A DNA stretch of 64,000 nucleotides from Psychroflexus planctonicus (lineage in GTDB: Bacteria > Bacteroidota > Bacteroidia > Flavobacteriales > Flavobacteriaceae). Under the pieces are notes generated by a model. The model was given only the letters and a program-made list of their open reading frames with translations, was not told where the DNA came from and ran no database searches. Of this stretch, positions 15,763-24,700 are shown one piece after another (the stretch's first letter is position 1; every line of letters starts with the position of its first letter). The stretch spans positions 1-64,000 of the forward strand of contig NZ_BMGM01000004.1 in the NCBI RefSeq assembly GCF_014640195.1. The letters are read 5' to 3'. A program made the position numbers and the translations under genes.

Positions 15763-17046
15763 TTATTGAAAATAGCTATAGTCGGCTGCCTGCATTGCCT
15801 TTCGCAAACTATCAGCTTTAATATAGTTGTCAAACACCTTTTCGGATTTGTGACCAGAGATAACCATAATTAAATGCGGAGGCACGCCTGCATTATAAGC
15901 GTTCGTACAAAAACTTCGTCTTGCGGTGTGCGAGGATACAAATTTATACTTAGGTTTTGTTATGCTTACTTTTTCATTTCCTAATGTCTTTTCTAAGGTA
16001 TAATCCGTAGTGATTTTCGCTCTTTTCGCTATTGATTTAATTATAGCGTTAAGCTTATTTTGATGTATGTAATCTGGGAATTTCCCGTTTCTTTTATTGA
16101 GAACCTTCTCTATATTAGAGTTTATAGGTACATAAACTTCGTTACCAGTCTTATTTTGATTCAACTTAATATAATATTTATCGCCTTTTTTATGCGTTTT
16201 CGGGTTTTTAAGAAATTTAGTTAAATCACCAACCCTTAATCCTGTATAGCAACCCACTAAAAAAACATCTCTGATGTTATCTTCTATTTTACAGCTTAGC
16301 TTAAGTTGTCTAATCTTTTCTAACTCAACTTCATTTAAATAAGGGTGATTTATTTCTTCACTAAACTTTGAAAAATATCTTTTCTTAAATTCTTGATTTT
16401 TATGAACGCCTTTATCATAAGCGTAGCTAATTATGGTTTTTAACTTTTGAATATTTGAACCAATGTAGTTTAAAGAGTAATTTCTGGTTTTGCCAAAGGA
16501 AATGAAATCATGATAAAATTGTTCATCCACATCTTCAAAGCTAAATTTATTGTATCCCTTAAATTTGAGGAATTTACTCAGATAATTCCTACTGTTTTTA
16601 TAGGTTCTAATTGTACCTGATGTTAGTGGTTTATTGGTGGTTGGAGAGTTGTTCTTTGAATAATACTTTACAAACCAATCAAAAAAGTCTAAAATAACTT
16701 TTGTTTTAGTCACACTGCTATCTTGTTCTTCCTCACTTTCTCCTTTTATTATTTTTTTAATCTCTCTAACGCAGTTTAATTGGCTTAATTTATTATCGTT
16801 AATAAGGTTGATAATGGCTTTTTCAATATCATTCTCCCATTCATTAAGTTGTTTGTTGATTGAATCTGAATTGTTGATGTCGTTAGGTTTTTTGATTTTA
16901 CCCTTTTTAGCATCCCAGTATTTTTCTGAGCCTTTCCTAATGGTCAATCCAGTTGTAGTTCTGTAACGAATAGTTCTGCCATGTCTAAAATCTAGCAAAA
17001 TTGTGTTTGTCTTTTTTCCTTTTCTAATCTTAAAATTTACTTTCAT
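15763..17046 (-). CDS. Tyrosine integrase of the island
   Basis: A 427-residue site-specific integrase of the Bacteroidota phage/ICE type: an arm-binding N-terminal domain (KVNFKIRKGKKTNTILLDF), a SAM-like core-binding domain (residues ~120-215; TPLTSGTIRTYKNSRNYLSKFLK-like) and the catalytic domain with Arg in YTGLRVGDLTKF (~270), His-x-x-Arg in SSHTARRSF (~375), ISGHKSEKVF (His) and the nucleophile Tyr in DNYIKA. Length is normal. It lies at the right end, reads inward and is followed on its 5' side by arm-type repeats and attR, exactly the usual arrangement, so it should be the enzyme that recombines attL and attR. Confidence 0.9.
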   Translation of the reverse strand: MKVNFKIRKGKKTNTILLDFRHGRTIRYRTTTGLTIRKGSEKYWDAKKGKIKKPNDINNSDSINKQLNEWENDIEKAIINLINDNKLSQLNCVREIKKIIKGESEEEQDSSVTKTKVILDFFDWFVKYYSKNNSPTTNKPLTSGTIRTYKNSRNYLSKFLKFKGYNKFSFEDVDEQFYHDFISFGKTRNYSLNYIGSNIQKLKTIISYAYDKGVHKNQEFKKRYFSKFSEEINHPYLNEVELEKIRQLKLSCKIEDNIRDVFLVGCYTGLRVGDLTKFLKNPKTHKKGDKYYIKLNQNKTGNEVYVPINSNIEKVLNKRNGKFPDYIHQNKLNAIIKSIAKRAKITTDYTLEKTLGNEKVSITKPKYKFVSSHTARRSFCTNAYNAGVPPHLIMVISGHKSEKVFDNYIKADSLRKAMQAADYSYFQ

Positions 17047-17082
17047 AATTAATTATTTTTTATTGATTTTAAAGTTAAATCG

Positions 17083-17145
17083 GTGGTCAAAAAACAAGAA
17101 AAAGTTTGACCACATGTTTGTCCACATATGTCCATTTATGTCTAC
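17083..17145. repeat. Integrase arm-type repeats, right end
   Basis: GTGGTCAAA (17083-17091) is the inverted copy of TTTGACCAC (17105-17113); TTTGTCCAC (17117-17125) follows after 12 bp, then weaker TATGTCCAT and TATGTCTAC copies at about 10-bp steps. They lie between the integrase start and attR and resemble the left-end pair at 3829-3849. They overlap the presumed integrase promoter, so binding could also regulate int. Confidence 0.65.
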
Positions 17146-17239
17146 TTTATAGTGTTAAATTTTCAAGAAGTGGCTCGAAAAGGCTAGAAAAAGCGTCAGA
17201 TTTAGTCTTTTTTGCTTTGAAAACGACGTTAAAAAAATT

Positions 17240-17252
17240 CTGCCGAGGTCAC
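17240..17252. repeat. attR core direct repeat
   Basis: An exact 13-bp copy of the tRNA-Arg 3' end (CTGCCGAGGTCAC) with no tRNA attached. It marks the right junction of the island. Confidence 0.88.
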
Positions 17253-17265
17253 AGAATTACCACTT

Positions 17266-17292
17266 AAACCCTTGTAAATCAAGGGTTTTTTT
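17266..17292 (+). terminator. Original tRNA-Arg terminator, displaced by the island
   Basis: AAACCCTTG pairs with CAAGGGTTT around a 5-nt loop, followed by T-run. It sits 14 bp right of attR, where the tRNA terminator would have been before insertion. Confidence 0.75.
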
Positions 17293-17415
17293 ATTAGCGG
17301 TAAAATGGTTTTATGTTTTAGTAATAATGTTTGGTTTTAAACCCTTTTAAAATGCAAGCAAGCCAGAAGTAAAACTTACTGGCTTGCGGCAACTAAACAT
17401 CAAAACAAAATAGTA

Positions 17416-19740
17416 CTATAAATCAGCTAAAGCAGGTTCTTTTTCAGTTGGAATTTGATTCCACTTTTCACTTTTGGTGAATTTTTCTACTTTATTATTT
17501 TCAAGTGGATTGATTACCAATAAATGAATCCATTGATTTTCAATTAATTCTCTAATCTTTTCATTTTCCGAAATTAATTTGTCAATTCTTTGTTTTGGGG
17601 CATTTACAAAAACAGATAATCGCTGTGGTTGATGGTAATTTTCTTTATCCGATAGTTTAACTGATTGTAAGGGCAACCCTGTTTTTAAATCACCACCGTT
17701 TCCTTGAATCACACCAAATTTACCTGTGATGTTGTGCGTGATTTTAGACCCACTACCGTAATTATTATTATCTACTGTAGAGAAATAATAATGATTGTTA
17801 ATCCATTGTGTAACTACCATTGGTCCATTTAATATGGCGTTAAGCGCACTTCCATCTTCATCCATTTTCCAATCGTAAGAATGCAAGAAACATTGTCCTT
17901 CTAAATTGGTTTGCTCAGTCAAACTTCTCGGACCAATAACAAATCCAGCATTTTTTGCAAGTCCCCATTCTGGTCTGGTTTCTGACCAATCTGTCGATTT
18001 TCTAACGGCTTTTTTTGTGCTATTTTTTTCTCCTAAACGTTCTGCTGTGGCAGTTTCTCGTGCTTTTGCTAAATCGATTTTGAGTTGATTTATTTTTTCT
18101 TCAAAAGGCTTTGGAGTATCGGCATCAAATAAAATTATTTCATCTGTTGTGGTGTTGTGCTCAGCTCCTAAAAACCAAGTGTCTTCAGGAATTGTAATTC
18201 CATATTTTTCATGCAAAACAGTTTTTACTTCTTTTGAATTGGCAAGTTTAGCAATCATTCTGGCATTATGTCTTCCTGGACTTGCAGCACAAGCACCACA
18301 ATCTAAACTAGATGCAAATGGATTGTTAGCAGTATGGCTACCATGACCAGCAAATACAACTAAAGGAGCAAACTCTTTAAAACCCATTAAGTAGAAAGCT
18401 GATTGAACTATTTGAGCTTGCTCGTCAATACTCAGTTTTCCTTGGTCTACTGCTTTATGAATTTCTGTTTCGCATGTTGTTTCAATTGAAGAAGAATCCA
18501 TGTCATTCGTGTTTTTAGCTATGCCAAAAGTTCTATTGATCAATTGATATGCATAAGCAAGACCAGCGCCTTCTACGAAACCAAAAGCTGAAGGAAGAAT
18601 GTTTTTCATTCGTCTTAAAAAATATCCTTTAAAAGCAGACTGCTTATATTTTACTTCTAGTTCCTTAAATTTTATTTGCGTATGATTTTTTTCTTTTTCG
18701 GTTACTTTATAGGCAGATGCCAAAATAGGTGGACAGGATTTACGGCTAATTCCTGAAAACGGCACTTCGTAATCCATTGCTATTCCAAAAAAACCTGCAT
18801 AGCCAAAGGTTTCGTAATTGCCTTTGGTTTCAATATTTCTCCTAATTAATTCAGATCGGGTATCGATACAAAATACCAATTGCGCATCAGGTCTATTTTT
18901 GCTTTCTGTTTTCTTATTTTCTAGCTCAAGTTGATTCACCATTTTTTGCTGCCAAGCCAATTCAACTTCTAATAAACACAGCTGAGCAATAAGGAGCAAT
19001 TGTTTTTGTGATTTTGTAATTGAAAAACCTTGACTTTTATCGAGATTTAAATGCTTTGCAATTAGCATTCTAACGGCTAAATAATCCGTTAATTCTAAAG
19101 GATAGTTTTTATTCCAATTTGTGTTGTTGACTTTTCTATTCTTGATATAACCAACCCATCCTGGCAATGCTGCAAAGTGATTTTCGAAGCTTTTTAATTG
19201 TTCTTTTTCGGTTAAACTAGAAGAGAAAGCTTGAATTACTTCCATACTTGATTTTGGAAATTTTTCATTTTTGGGTATTCTTAAATCGCCATCGTATTTT
19301 GCTAAATTTACCCAAGCCTTATAAAAACCTTTTTCTTTATCTGGCATTTGCCAGTCGGCAAGACCTTCATCTAAAAATGCACTAAGCCATTTTACCAATA
19401 TTCGGTCTACTTTGTGAGTTGGGTTTACATAAGTTGTCTTCCTAAATACTTCTAATTCATTCAAAAAATCTTCAATACTTCCGTCAAATTTTTGTTCATT
19501 TAAAATCTGTTGAACTTTGTTTTTTTTCAATAAGCCTTTTTCTATGGCTTGTGTATAGAAAGAAGCTTCTGGATAAGTAATATTTCCTGTTTTCTTAAAT
19601 GCATCTGCACAAGCTTTTTGAAAAGGATTTGATTCATATCCAGATAATGGGTTTGAAGTTACAAATGAGTACAATGGCCATGTTGTTCCCACTACCTGAG
19701 ATGCTTTTTGTATGGTATTTAAAAGTTTACTTGTCTCCAT
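17416..19740 (-). CDS. dabA: Inorganic carbon uptake protein DabA (DUF2309)
   Basis: The cytoplasmic, carbonic-anhydrase-like half of the DAB dissolved-inorganic-carbon pump; with DabB it is thought to drive one-way CO2-to-bicarbonate conversion using the cation gradient. The 774-residue product shows the zinc site of the family: Cys and Asp in VFCIDTRSE (near residue 291), His in FAGHGSHTANN (~466) and Cys in LDCGACAASPGRH (~480). The N-terminus also fits (TSNPLSGYESNPF). It begins 3 nt after dabB and is last in the operon. A bicarbonate supply suits PEP carboxylase and carbamoyl-phosphate synthase encoded further right. Confidence 0.92.
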   Translation of the reverse strand: METSKLLNTIQKASQVVGTTWPLYSFVTSNPLSGYESNPFQKACADAFKKTGNITYPEASFYTQAIEKGLLKKNKVQQILNEQKFDGSIEDFLNELEVFRKTTYVNPTHKVDRILVKWLSAFLDEGLADWQMPDKEKGFYKAWVNLAKYDGDLRIPKNEKFPKSSMEVIQAFSSSLTEKEQLKSFENHFAALPGWVGYIKNRKVNNTNWNKNYPLELTDYLAVRMLIAKHLNLDKSQGFSITKSQKQLLLIAQLCLLEVELAWQQKMVNQLELENKKTESKNRPDAQLVFCIDTRSELIRRNIETKGNYETFGYAGFFGIAMDYEVPFSGISRKSCPPILASAYKVTEKEKNHTQIKFKELEVKYKQSAFKGYFLRRMKNILPSAFGFVEGAGLAYAYQLINRTFGIAKNTNDMDSSSIETTCETEIHKAVDQGKLSIDEQAQIVQSAFYLMGFKEFAPLVVFAGHGSHTANNPFASSLDCGACAASPGRHNARMIAKLANSKEVKTVLHEKYGITIPEDTWFLGAEHNTTTDEIILFDADTPKPFEEKINQLKIDLAKARETATAERLGEKNSTKKAVRKSTDWSETRPEWGLAKNAGFVIGPRSLTEQTNLEGQCFLHSYDWKMDEDGSALNAILNGPMVVTQWINNHYYFSTVDNNNYGSGSKITHNITGKFGVIQGNGGDLKTGLPLQSVKLSDKENYHQPQRLSVFVNAPKQRIDKLISENEKIRELIENQWIHLLVINPLENNKVEKFTKSEKWNQIPTEKEPALADL

Positions 19741-19743
19741 TTT

Positions 19744-21207
19744 TTAAGATTTAAATTTTAAAACCGTGTTTTTATTGGGTTGTGTTAAATTGAGTAGCTT
19801 TACATAAAGCCAAGGTGTTTTTCTGTAAATTCCTAGTTTCATTAAAAAGAAACCAACTAGAAAAAGTATTCCAAAAGAAATTTCAATAGCAGTTAGTTTC
19901 TGTGGAACAACACTAAAACTCAATTCATGCAGTAGCAGGCTTACACCATTGTACATAAGTGCGTACATTACAATTCCTGCTATAAAAAGTCCAGCTGAAA
20001 TAAATATGCGTTTGATGAAGCTAAAGCTTTTCTCTTTTACAATATTATAAGTGGTTTGCCCAACGGTTATAGCAATGACCAAGGTTAAAAATATACTGCT
20101 GTTGGTAAACGAATCTTTACCCGTTAAGAACATAAACAAGGCTGCTCCAGCTAAACCAAATATGCCTACTAAAACAGCTTGAATAAATTGTATTTTTAAT
20201 TTCTTTGGTTTTTTAGGAGTACTCATTTCAATTTCTTCTCCTGAAGACAAAAACAGATAGGCTTTATAAAAACCATGTAGGATTAAATGTGCTATGGCAG
20301 CATTAAAAAATCCTAATCCACACTGCATAACCATGAAACCCATTTGTGCTATGGTAGAACAAGCCAATTTATGCTTTACGTTTACTTGCAATAATTTGAC
20401 AAATTGAGCAATAATAGCTGTAAATCCACCCAGTACAAATAATAAGGTTAGTGTATTTGAAGCAATTAAAACTGAAGCGAACAAAGTAAACAATATTCCT
20501 GCTCCATTAATAAAACCAGCGTGCATCAAAGCCGAAGCTGGAGTAGGGGCAGTCATAGCCGATAATAACCATCTATGAAACGGAAAAAGTGCAGATTGTA
20601 TAAGTCCAGCTACAATGAGTAATAATGCTGAAATAAGTACAATATGAGATGGAATTGTGTTTAGTTGTTCAAAAATTGAATTGATGAACCAAGTATTAGC
20701 GTAGTAACTTAACAATACCAAACTTGCTCCTAGAAGGACACTACTTGCTGTAAAAAAACCAAGTGCATAATTTGAAGCTGCTCTTGCTTCGCCCCAATCT
20801 GAATTTACCCCGATTAATTTTGCCATGAATAAACCCATAAAAAACCAACTGCCTACAATTAATGCAGCATGATTAGCACTGACAAAAAGCAATACAGAAA
20901 GAATAAAGCCTAAGCTGTAAATTGAAAATAACTGCTGATATTTAAATCCTTGCAAGTAATTTTTGGCGTAGGTACTAATTATTGCTCCAAAAAAGCCAAC
21001 CGTGGCAAAAATGCTTAAGCTTAAACCGTTTATTCTAAAATATGAACCAAAAGTCCAGTCTAAATCTGTAGTAAAATACAGCGCTATTAAAACGATACTA
21101 CATGTAAATAAAACCCATAAAAGTGGATTGATAATGCGCGATATCCACGGTATTTCTTGAGGTAAATAAGGAGTTGTGTTTTGCTGTATGTTTAATGTTG
21201 AATTCAT
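19744..21207 (-). CDS. dabB: Membrane subunit of inorganic carbon pump DabB (Mrp/NuoL-like)
   Basis: A 487-residue proton-conducting membrane protein of the NADH dehydrogenase subunit L family with about 13 membrane spans. The transporter core is visible in SALFPFHRWLLSAMTAPTPA (residues ~205-225) and MHAGFINGAGI, and in KLACSTIAQMGFMVMQCGLG. In DAB systems this subunit couples ion flow to DabA. Without other complex I genes nearby and directly upstream of dabA, assignment as DabB is secure. It is preceded by a small conserved-looking gene and shares the LysR-controlled divergent promoter region. Confidence 0.9.
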   Translation of the reverse strand: MNSTLNIQQNTTPYLPQEIPWISRIINPLLWVLFTCSIVLIALYFTTDLDWTFGSYFRINGLSLSIFATVGFFGAIISTYAKNYLQGFKYQQLFSIYSLGFILSVLLFVSANHAALIVGSWFFMGLFMAKLIGVNSDWGEARAASNYALGFFTASSVLLGASLVLLSYYANTWFINSIFEQLNTIPSHIVLISALLLIVAGLIQSALFPFHRWLLSAMTAPTPASALMHAGFINGAGILFTLFASVLIASNTLTLLFVLGGFTAIIAQFVKLLQVNVKHKLACSTIAQMGFMVMQCGLGFFNAAIAHLILHGFYKAYLFLSSGEEIEMSTPKKPKKLKIQFIQAVLVGIFGLAGAALFMFLTGKDSFTNSSIFLTLVIAITVGQTTYNIVKEKSFSFIKRIFISAGLFIAGIVMYALMYNGVSLLLHELSFSVVPQKLTAIEISFGILFLVGFFLMKLGIYRKTPWLYVKLLNLTQPNKNTVLKFKS

Positions 21208-21236
21208 AATTTATTCAATTTGAAACCAATTTTAGA

Positions 21237-21545
21237 TTAATCAATTACATCAATATGTAAAACACCATTAATGTTAAGTTTTACATCCTTGTTTTTTAAA
21301 CTTCTAATAAACGTTTTTAGCTCTTCTCTTTCATTTTTTAATTCTTCAACTCTGCTGTTTATGGGTTTTTTATCTATGTTGTGATTGCTTTCCCAAAGTT
21401 GTAAACCTTCAATTTTATGGTAATTTATTTTTTGATCTATCAAAGCAGTTAGAATATCTAAGGCTTGTGACTTTGTAAATTTCCCATCAACCAAGTTTAT
21501 TTCTTTTGTTTGATGTACTGTTGTTTTCATTTCTTTTGTTTCCAT
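21237..21545 (-). CDS. Small protein at head of dab operon, unknown
   Basis: A 102-residue cytoplasmic protein from ATG 21545 (METKEMKTTVHQTKEIN). It has a helical segment (FTKSQALDILTALIDQKINYH) and a charged coiled stretch (RVEELKNEREELKTFIRSLK). A longer frame from 21596 exists, but that start would lie upstream of an AATCTTTG -7-like element (21574-21581, minus strand). The gene is 29 nt upstream of dabB in the same direction, so it may regulate or assemble the DIC pump. No family is recognised. Confidence 0.72.
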   Translation of the reverse strand: METKEMKTTVHQTKEINLVDGKFTKSQALDILTALIDQKINYHKIEGLQLWESNHNIDKKPINSRVEELKNEREELKTFIRSLKNKDVKLNINGVLHIDVID

Positions 21546-21582
21546 GTTTGTTTTTTTATTTGTTTTCGTTGGGCAAAGATTG

Positions 21583-21590
21583 TAAATTTG
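21583..21590 (+). promoter_or_regulatory. -7 element of the LysR gene
   Basis: TAAATTTG matches the Bacteroidota -7 consensus, about 50 nt before the regulator's ATG. It sits in the divergent control region shared with the dab operon. Confidence 0.5.
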
Positions 21591-21639
21591 ATTCATAAGT
21601 TTTTATTTATATATTTAATCATATACATAAACTATTTTT

Positions 21640-22557
21640 ATGAATTATACTTTGCATCAATTAAAAGTATTCTTGAAGGTTTCTGAAAACCAAAGCATTA
21701 CAAAGACATCTGAAGAGCTTCATTTAAGTCAGCCTGCGGTATCTATTCAGTTGAAAAATTTTCAGGATCAATTTTCAATTCCTTTGACGGAGCAAGTGGG
21801 AAGAAGAATTTTTATCACCGATTTTGGTAAAGAAATAGCTCAAACAGCCGAAAAAATTCTGAACGAAGTGGAAGCCATAAACTATAAAACCAATGCTTAC
21901 CAAGGTATTTTAACTGGACGTTTAAAATTTTCAATTGCTTCTACAGCCAAATATGTAATGCCTTACTTCTTGTCTAGTTTTATGAAAAATTACAAAGCAG
22001 TAGATTTAAATATCGATGTAACTAACAAAACACAAGTGGTGAGAAGTCTAGAAAACAACGAGATAGATTTTGCTTTAGTTTCGGTTTTACCCGAAAAATT
22101 AAAAGTAAACAGCATCAGTTTACTGCCAAATCAGTTGTTTTTTATCGGCTCTAAAAATTCAGGAATCAACATAAATTCAGTTAAAAAAATAAATAACTTA
22201 CCCTTGATTTATAGAGAATCTGGATCGGCAACTCGAAAAGCTATGGAAGATTTTATAGCTTCAAAAAACGTATCGAATTATAAAAAAATTGAACTTACTT
22301 CTAATGAAGCAGTAAAACAAGCTGTAATATCTGGTTTGGGTTTTTCGGTTATGCCATTAATCGGAATTAAAAATGAATTACAAAACAATGATTTAGAAAT
22401 AATACCCATGAAAGGCTTACCCATTATAACAAACTGGCAGTTGGTTTGGCTACAAACCAAGCAACTTTCTCCAGTTGCTGAGATGTTTTTAAAATTCATT
22501 GACGACAATAAATCTGATATTGGAGAGAAACATTTCAGTTGGATAAATAAATATTAA
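21640..22557 (+). CDS. LysR-family regulator of the dab operon
   Basis: A 305-residue LysR-type regulator. Residues 1-60 hold the HTH (QSITKTSEELHLSQPAVSIQ), followed by the linker helix and a two-lobed effector domain with the conserved ESGSATRKAMEDF and SNEAVKQAVISGLGFSVMP blocks typical of CbbR/CysB-like members. It is divergent from dabB/dabA across a ~90-bp gap, the classical place for a LysR activator. In autotrophs, CbbR-type members respond to carbon status; by analogy this one may sense low inorganic carbon. It is followed by the GH3-type gene after ~65 nt. Confidence 0.88.
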   Translation: MNYTLHQLKVFLKVSENQSITKTSEELHLSQPAVSIQLKNFQDQFSIPLTEQVGRRIFITDFGKEIAQTAEKILNEVEAINYKTNAYQGILTGRLKFSIASTAKYVMPYFLSSFMKNYKAVDLNIDVTNKTQVVRSLENNEIDFALVSVLPEKLKVNSISLLPNQLFFIGSKNSGININSVKKINNLPLIYRESGSATRKAMEDFIASKNVSNYKKIELTSNEAVKQAVISGLGFSVMPLIGIKNELQNNDLEIIPMKGLPIITNWQLVWLQTKQLSPVAEMFLKFIDDNKSDIGEKHFSWINKY

Positions 22558-22624
22558 TTTTTTAATATGAATTTCAGAATAAGCTATATCTTATAGCTTA
22601 GATTAGTAATATAAGAAATTGATT

Positions 22625-24151
22625 ATGGCTATTATAGGAAACATTATTAAAGGAGTTATTCATTTAAGTAATTCAATATCTTCTGAAATTGATCACGTTA
22701 AAAATCAGAAAGAAGTTTTAAATCATTTATTAAATTCAGCTAAAAATACTGAATTTGGACTGCATTACAAATTTTCCAATATTTTACTTGCAAATCAACC
22801 TTACAAATTATTCAAGTCCAGTATTCCTTTTTTCAATTATGAAAAAATTCATGTTGAATGGTGGCATAAGCTTCACGAAGGGGAAAAGAATATTACATGG
22901 CCCGAACATCCAGATTATTTTGCTTTGAGTTCTGGAACAACAGGAAAAACAAGTAAACGCATTCCTGTAACGGAAGAAATGATTGAAGCCATTAAAAATG
23001 CCGGGATAAAACAAGTTTTGGCTATGAAAAACTACGACTTACCTGGCGATTTTTTCGAAAAAGAAATCATGATGCTCGGTAGCTCCACCAACCTAGAGAA
23101 ACAAAACGACCATATTGAAGGAGAGATAAGCGGAATTAGCGCAAGTAGAATTCCATTTTGGTTCCGTGGCTTTTATAAACCAGGCGAAGAAATTTCCAGA
23201 ATAGACGATTGGGATGAGCGCGTTCAAAAAATTGCTGAGAATGCCAAAAAATGGGACATTGGCGCTTTAAGCGGAATTCCTTCTTGGATGGAATTAATGA
23301 TGGAAAAAGTGATTGCATACCACAACGTAGACAATATTCATGACATATGGCCAAGCTTACGTGTATACACTACTGGTGGAGTTGCTTTTGGTCCTTACGA
23401 AAAAAGCTTCAAACGCTTGACCGGAAAACCAGTTGAAATCATCGACACTTATTTGGCTTCAGAAGGTTTTATTGCTTTGCAAACACGACCAGAAACCGAT
23501 GCTATGCAATTGTTAACCGATAACGGAATATTTTTTGAATTTGTGCCTTTTCAGCCAGAATACATCAATCAAGATGGTTCGCTTAAGCCAGATTCACCGT
23601 GTATTGCCATTGAAGATGTGGAGTTGGGTGTAGATTATGTATTAATTGTAAGTACCGTTAGTGGTGCATGGCGTTATACCATTGGCGATACCGTTCAATT
23701 TAGCGATGTGAAAAGAGCAGAAATTAAAATTACAGGTCGTACTAAATTCTTTTTGAACACAGTTGGTTCCCAGCTTTCTGTTAATAAAATGGATGATGCC
23801 ATGAAAGCACTAGAAGATCAATTTGGTATAGATATTTCTGAATATACCATTTGTGCAAAACGCGCTGAAGATGAAGAGTTTTACCACTTTTGGTACTTGG
23901 GTGCTTCAGATACAAGTTTAAATGCTGCTGAAGTAGCAAATGCTTTAGATGAATCTTTAAAAGAAGCCAATAAAAATTATAAAGTGGCTAGGTCTAAAGC
24001 CTTAAATGGTGTAAAAGTAAAATTGATCGACTCCGAAGTATTTTATGATTGGAATGCAAGAAATAAAAAGAAAGGTGGCCAAGTTAAAATGGAAAGAGTC
24101 ATGAATGAAGAAAAATTTAAAGAATGGGAAGATTTTGTACAAAATCATTAA
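22625..24151 (+). CDS. GH3-family acyl-amido synthetase-like protein
   Basis: A 508-residue member of the GH3 (auxin-responsive promoter) family, adenylating enzymes that join acyl acids to amino acids. The ATP-binding loop YFALSSGTTGKTSKRIPVT is at residues ~97-115; VYTTGGVAFGPYEK and IIDTYLASEGFIALQ are further conserved blocks, and WRYTIGDTVQFSDV closes the adenylation core. ATG 22625 is used; an in-frame TTG 6 nt upstream is less likely. Plant members conjugate hormones; the bacterial substrate is unknown. Its stop (24151) abuts the convergent metalloprotein stop (24152). Confidence 0.85.
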   Translation: MAIIGNIIKGVIHLSNSISSEIDHVKNQKEVLNHLLNSAKNTEFGLHYKFSNILLANQPYKLFKSSIPFFNYEKIHVEWWHKLHEGEKNITWPEHPDYFALSSGTTGKTSKRIPVTEEMIEAIKNAGIKQVLAMKNYDLPGDFFEKEIMMLGSSTNLEKQNDHIEGEISGISASRIPFWFRGFYKPGEEISRIDDWDERVQKIAENAKKWDIGALSGIPSWMELMMEKVIAYHNVDNIHDIWPSLRVYTTGGVAFGPYEKSFKRLTGKPVEIIDTYLASEGFIALQTRPETDAMQLLTDNGIFFEFVPFQPEYINQDGSLKPDSPCIAIEDVELGVDYVLIVSTVSGAWRYTIGDTVQFSDVKRAEIKITGRTKFFLNTVGSQLSVNKMDDAMKALEDQFGIDISEYTICAKRAEDEEFYHFWYLGASDTSLNAAEVANALDESLKEANKNYKVARSKALNGVKVKLIDSEVFYDWNARNKKKGGQVKMERVMNEEKFKEWEDFVQNH

Positions 24152-24700
24152 TTAGCGGTTTTGTACAATTTGCATAATGTCTTCTGGAGATAAATAATAC
24201 CGCATAATGCGTTCTTTGTAAAGTTGATTTATTTCAGCATGGTTTAGGATAAAGTTTTTGGTTTTTAAAATGTAATCTTCCATACCTTGCATTACAGCAA
24301 AGCTATCTGCTGCGCGTTCCGCTTCAATAATATGCCTTTCTAACAGTAAATAACGGATTCCAAACCAGATTAAATTTAAGCTACCACGGTTTTCGTAATC
24401 TAAAATATGGCCTAATTCATGACCAATCCAACCTGTAATTACATCAGACGGAACATTTAAGGTTTTAAATTCTTGATCAGAAATTTTAAATTTTTCGCTA
24501 ATAAATATAAAATATTCTCTTTTGCTTCTTCGCATAAACAAACTCTTGAATTTTGGTTGCGCTTGCATGGTCGATTTTTTAATATCAGTTTTAAATTTAA
24601 AAGTGATGTGTACATCCTGTAACTGAGGGAAATAAGCGAGTGCCTTTTCTACTTCTTTTTTTATAGAAGCCGGATAAGTGTGTTGTTCTTGAGCTTTCAT
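24152..24700 (-). CDS. Secreted HELGH zinc metalloprotein, start probably at an upstream ATT
   Basis: From ATG 24700 the protein has 182 residues. The zincin motif GHELGHILDYENRG near residue 93 gives two His ligands and the catalytic Glu; EAERAADSFA ~35 residues later may supply the third ligand, as in M48-like peptidases. The frame continues upstream without a stop: read from ATT at 24757 it encodes RKLIRTLVLFLIIQHNFS, then MKAQ, then EQHTYP, a complete signal peptide ending in the favoured A-Q cleavage site. A TATATTGT element lies ~34 nt before that ATT. So the true start is likely ATT 24757, and the enzyme is exported. Confidence 0.75.
   Translation of the reverse strand: MKAQEQHTYPASIKKEVEKALAYFPQLQDVHITFKFKTDIKKSTMQAQPKFKSLFMRRSKREYFIFISEKFKISDQEFKTLNVPSDVITGWIGHELGHILDYENRGSLNLIWFGIRYLLLERHIIEAERAADSFAVMQGMEDYILKTKNFILNHAEINQLYKERIMRYYLSPEDIMQIVQNR

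Larger units (their letters stand above)
3758..17252. mobile_element. Integrative island in tRNA-Arg
   Basis: The 13-bp sequence CTGCCGAGGTCAC, the 3' end of the tRNA gene plus one base, occurs at 3758-3770 (attL) and again at 17240-17252 (attR). Extending leftwards gives 17 positions with one mismatch. A tyrosine integrase reads inward from attR, and integrase arm-type repeats sit inside each end. The contents (HUH Rep, excisionase-like protein, second recombinase, AbiE, restriction-modification enzyme) are typical accessory cargo. Outside attR, an ordinary chromosomal gene set resumes. No conjugation genes are seen, so the element would depend on another system for transfer. Confidence 0.88.
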
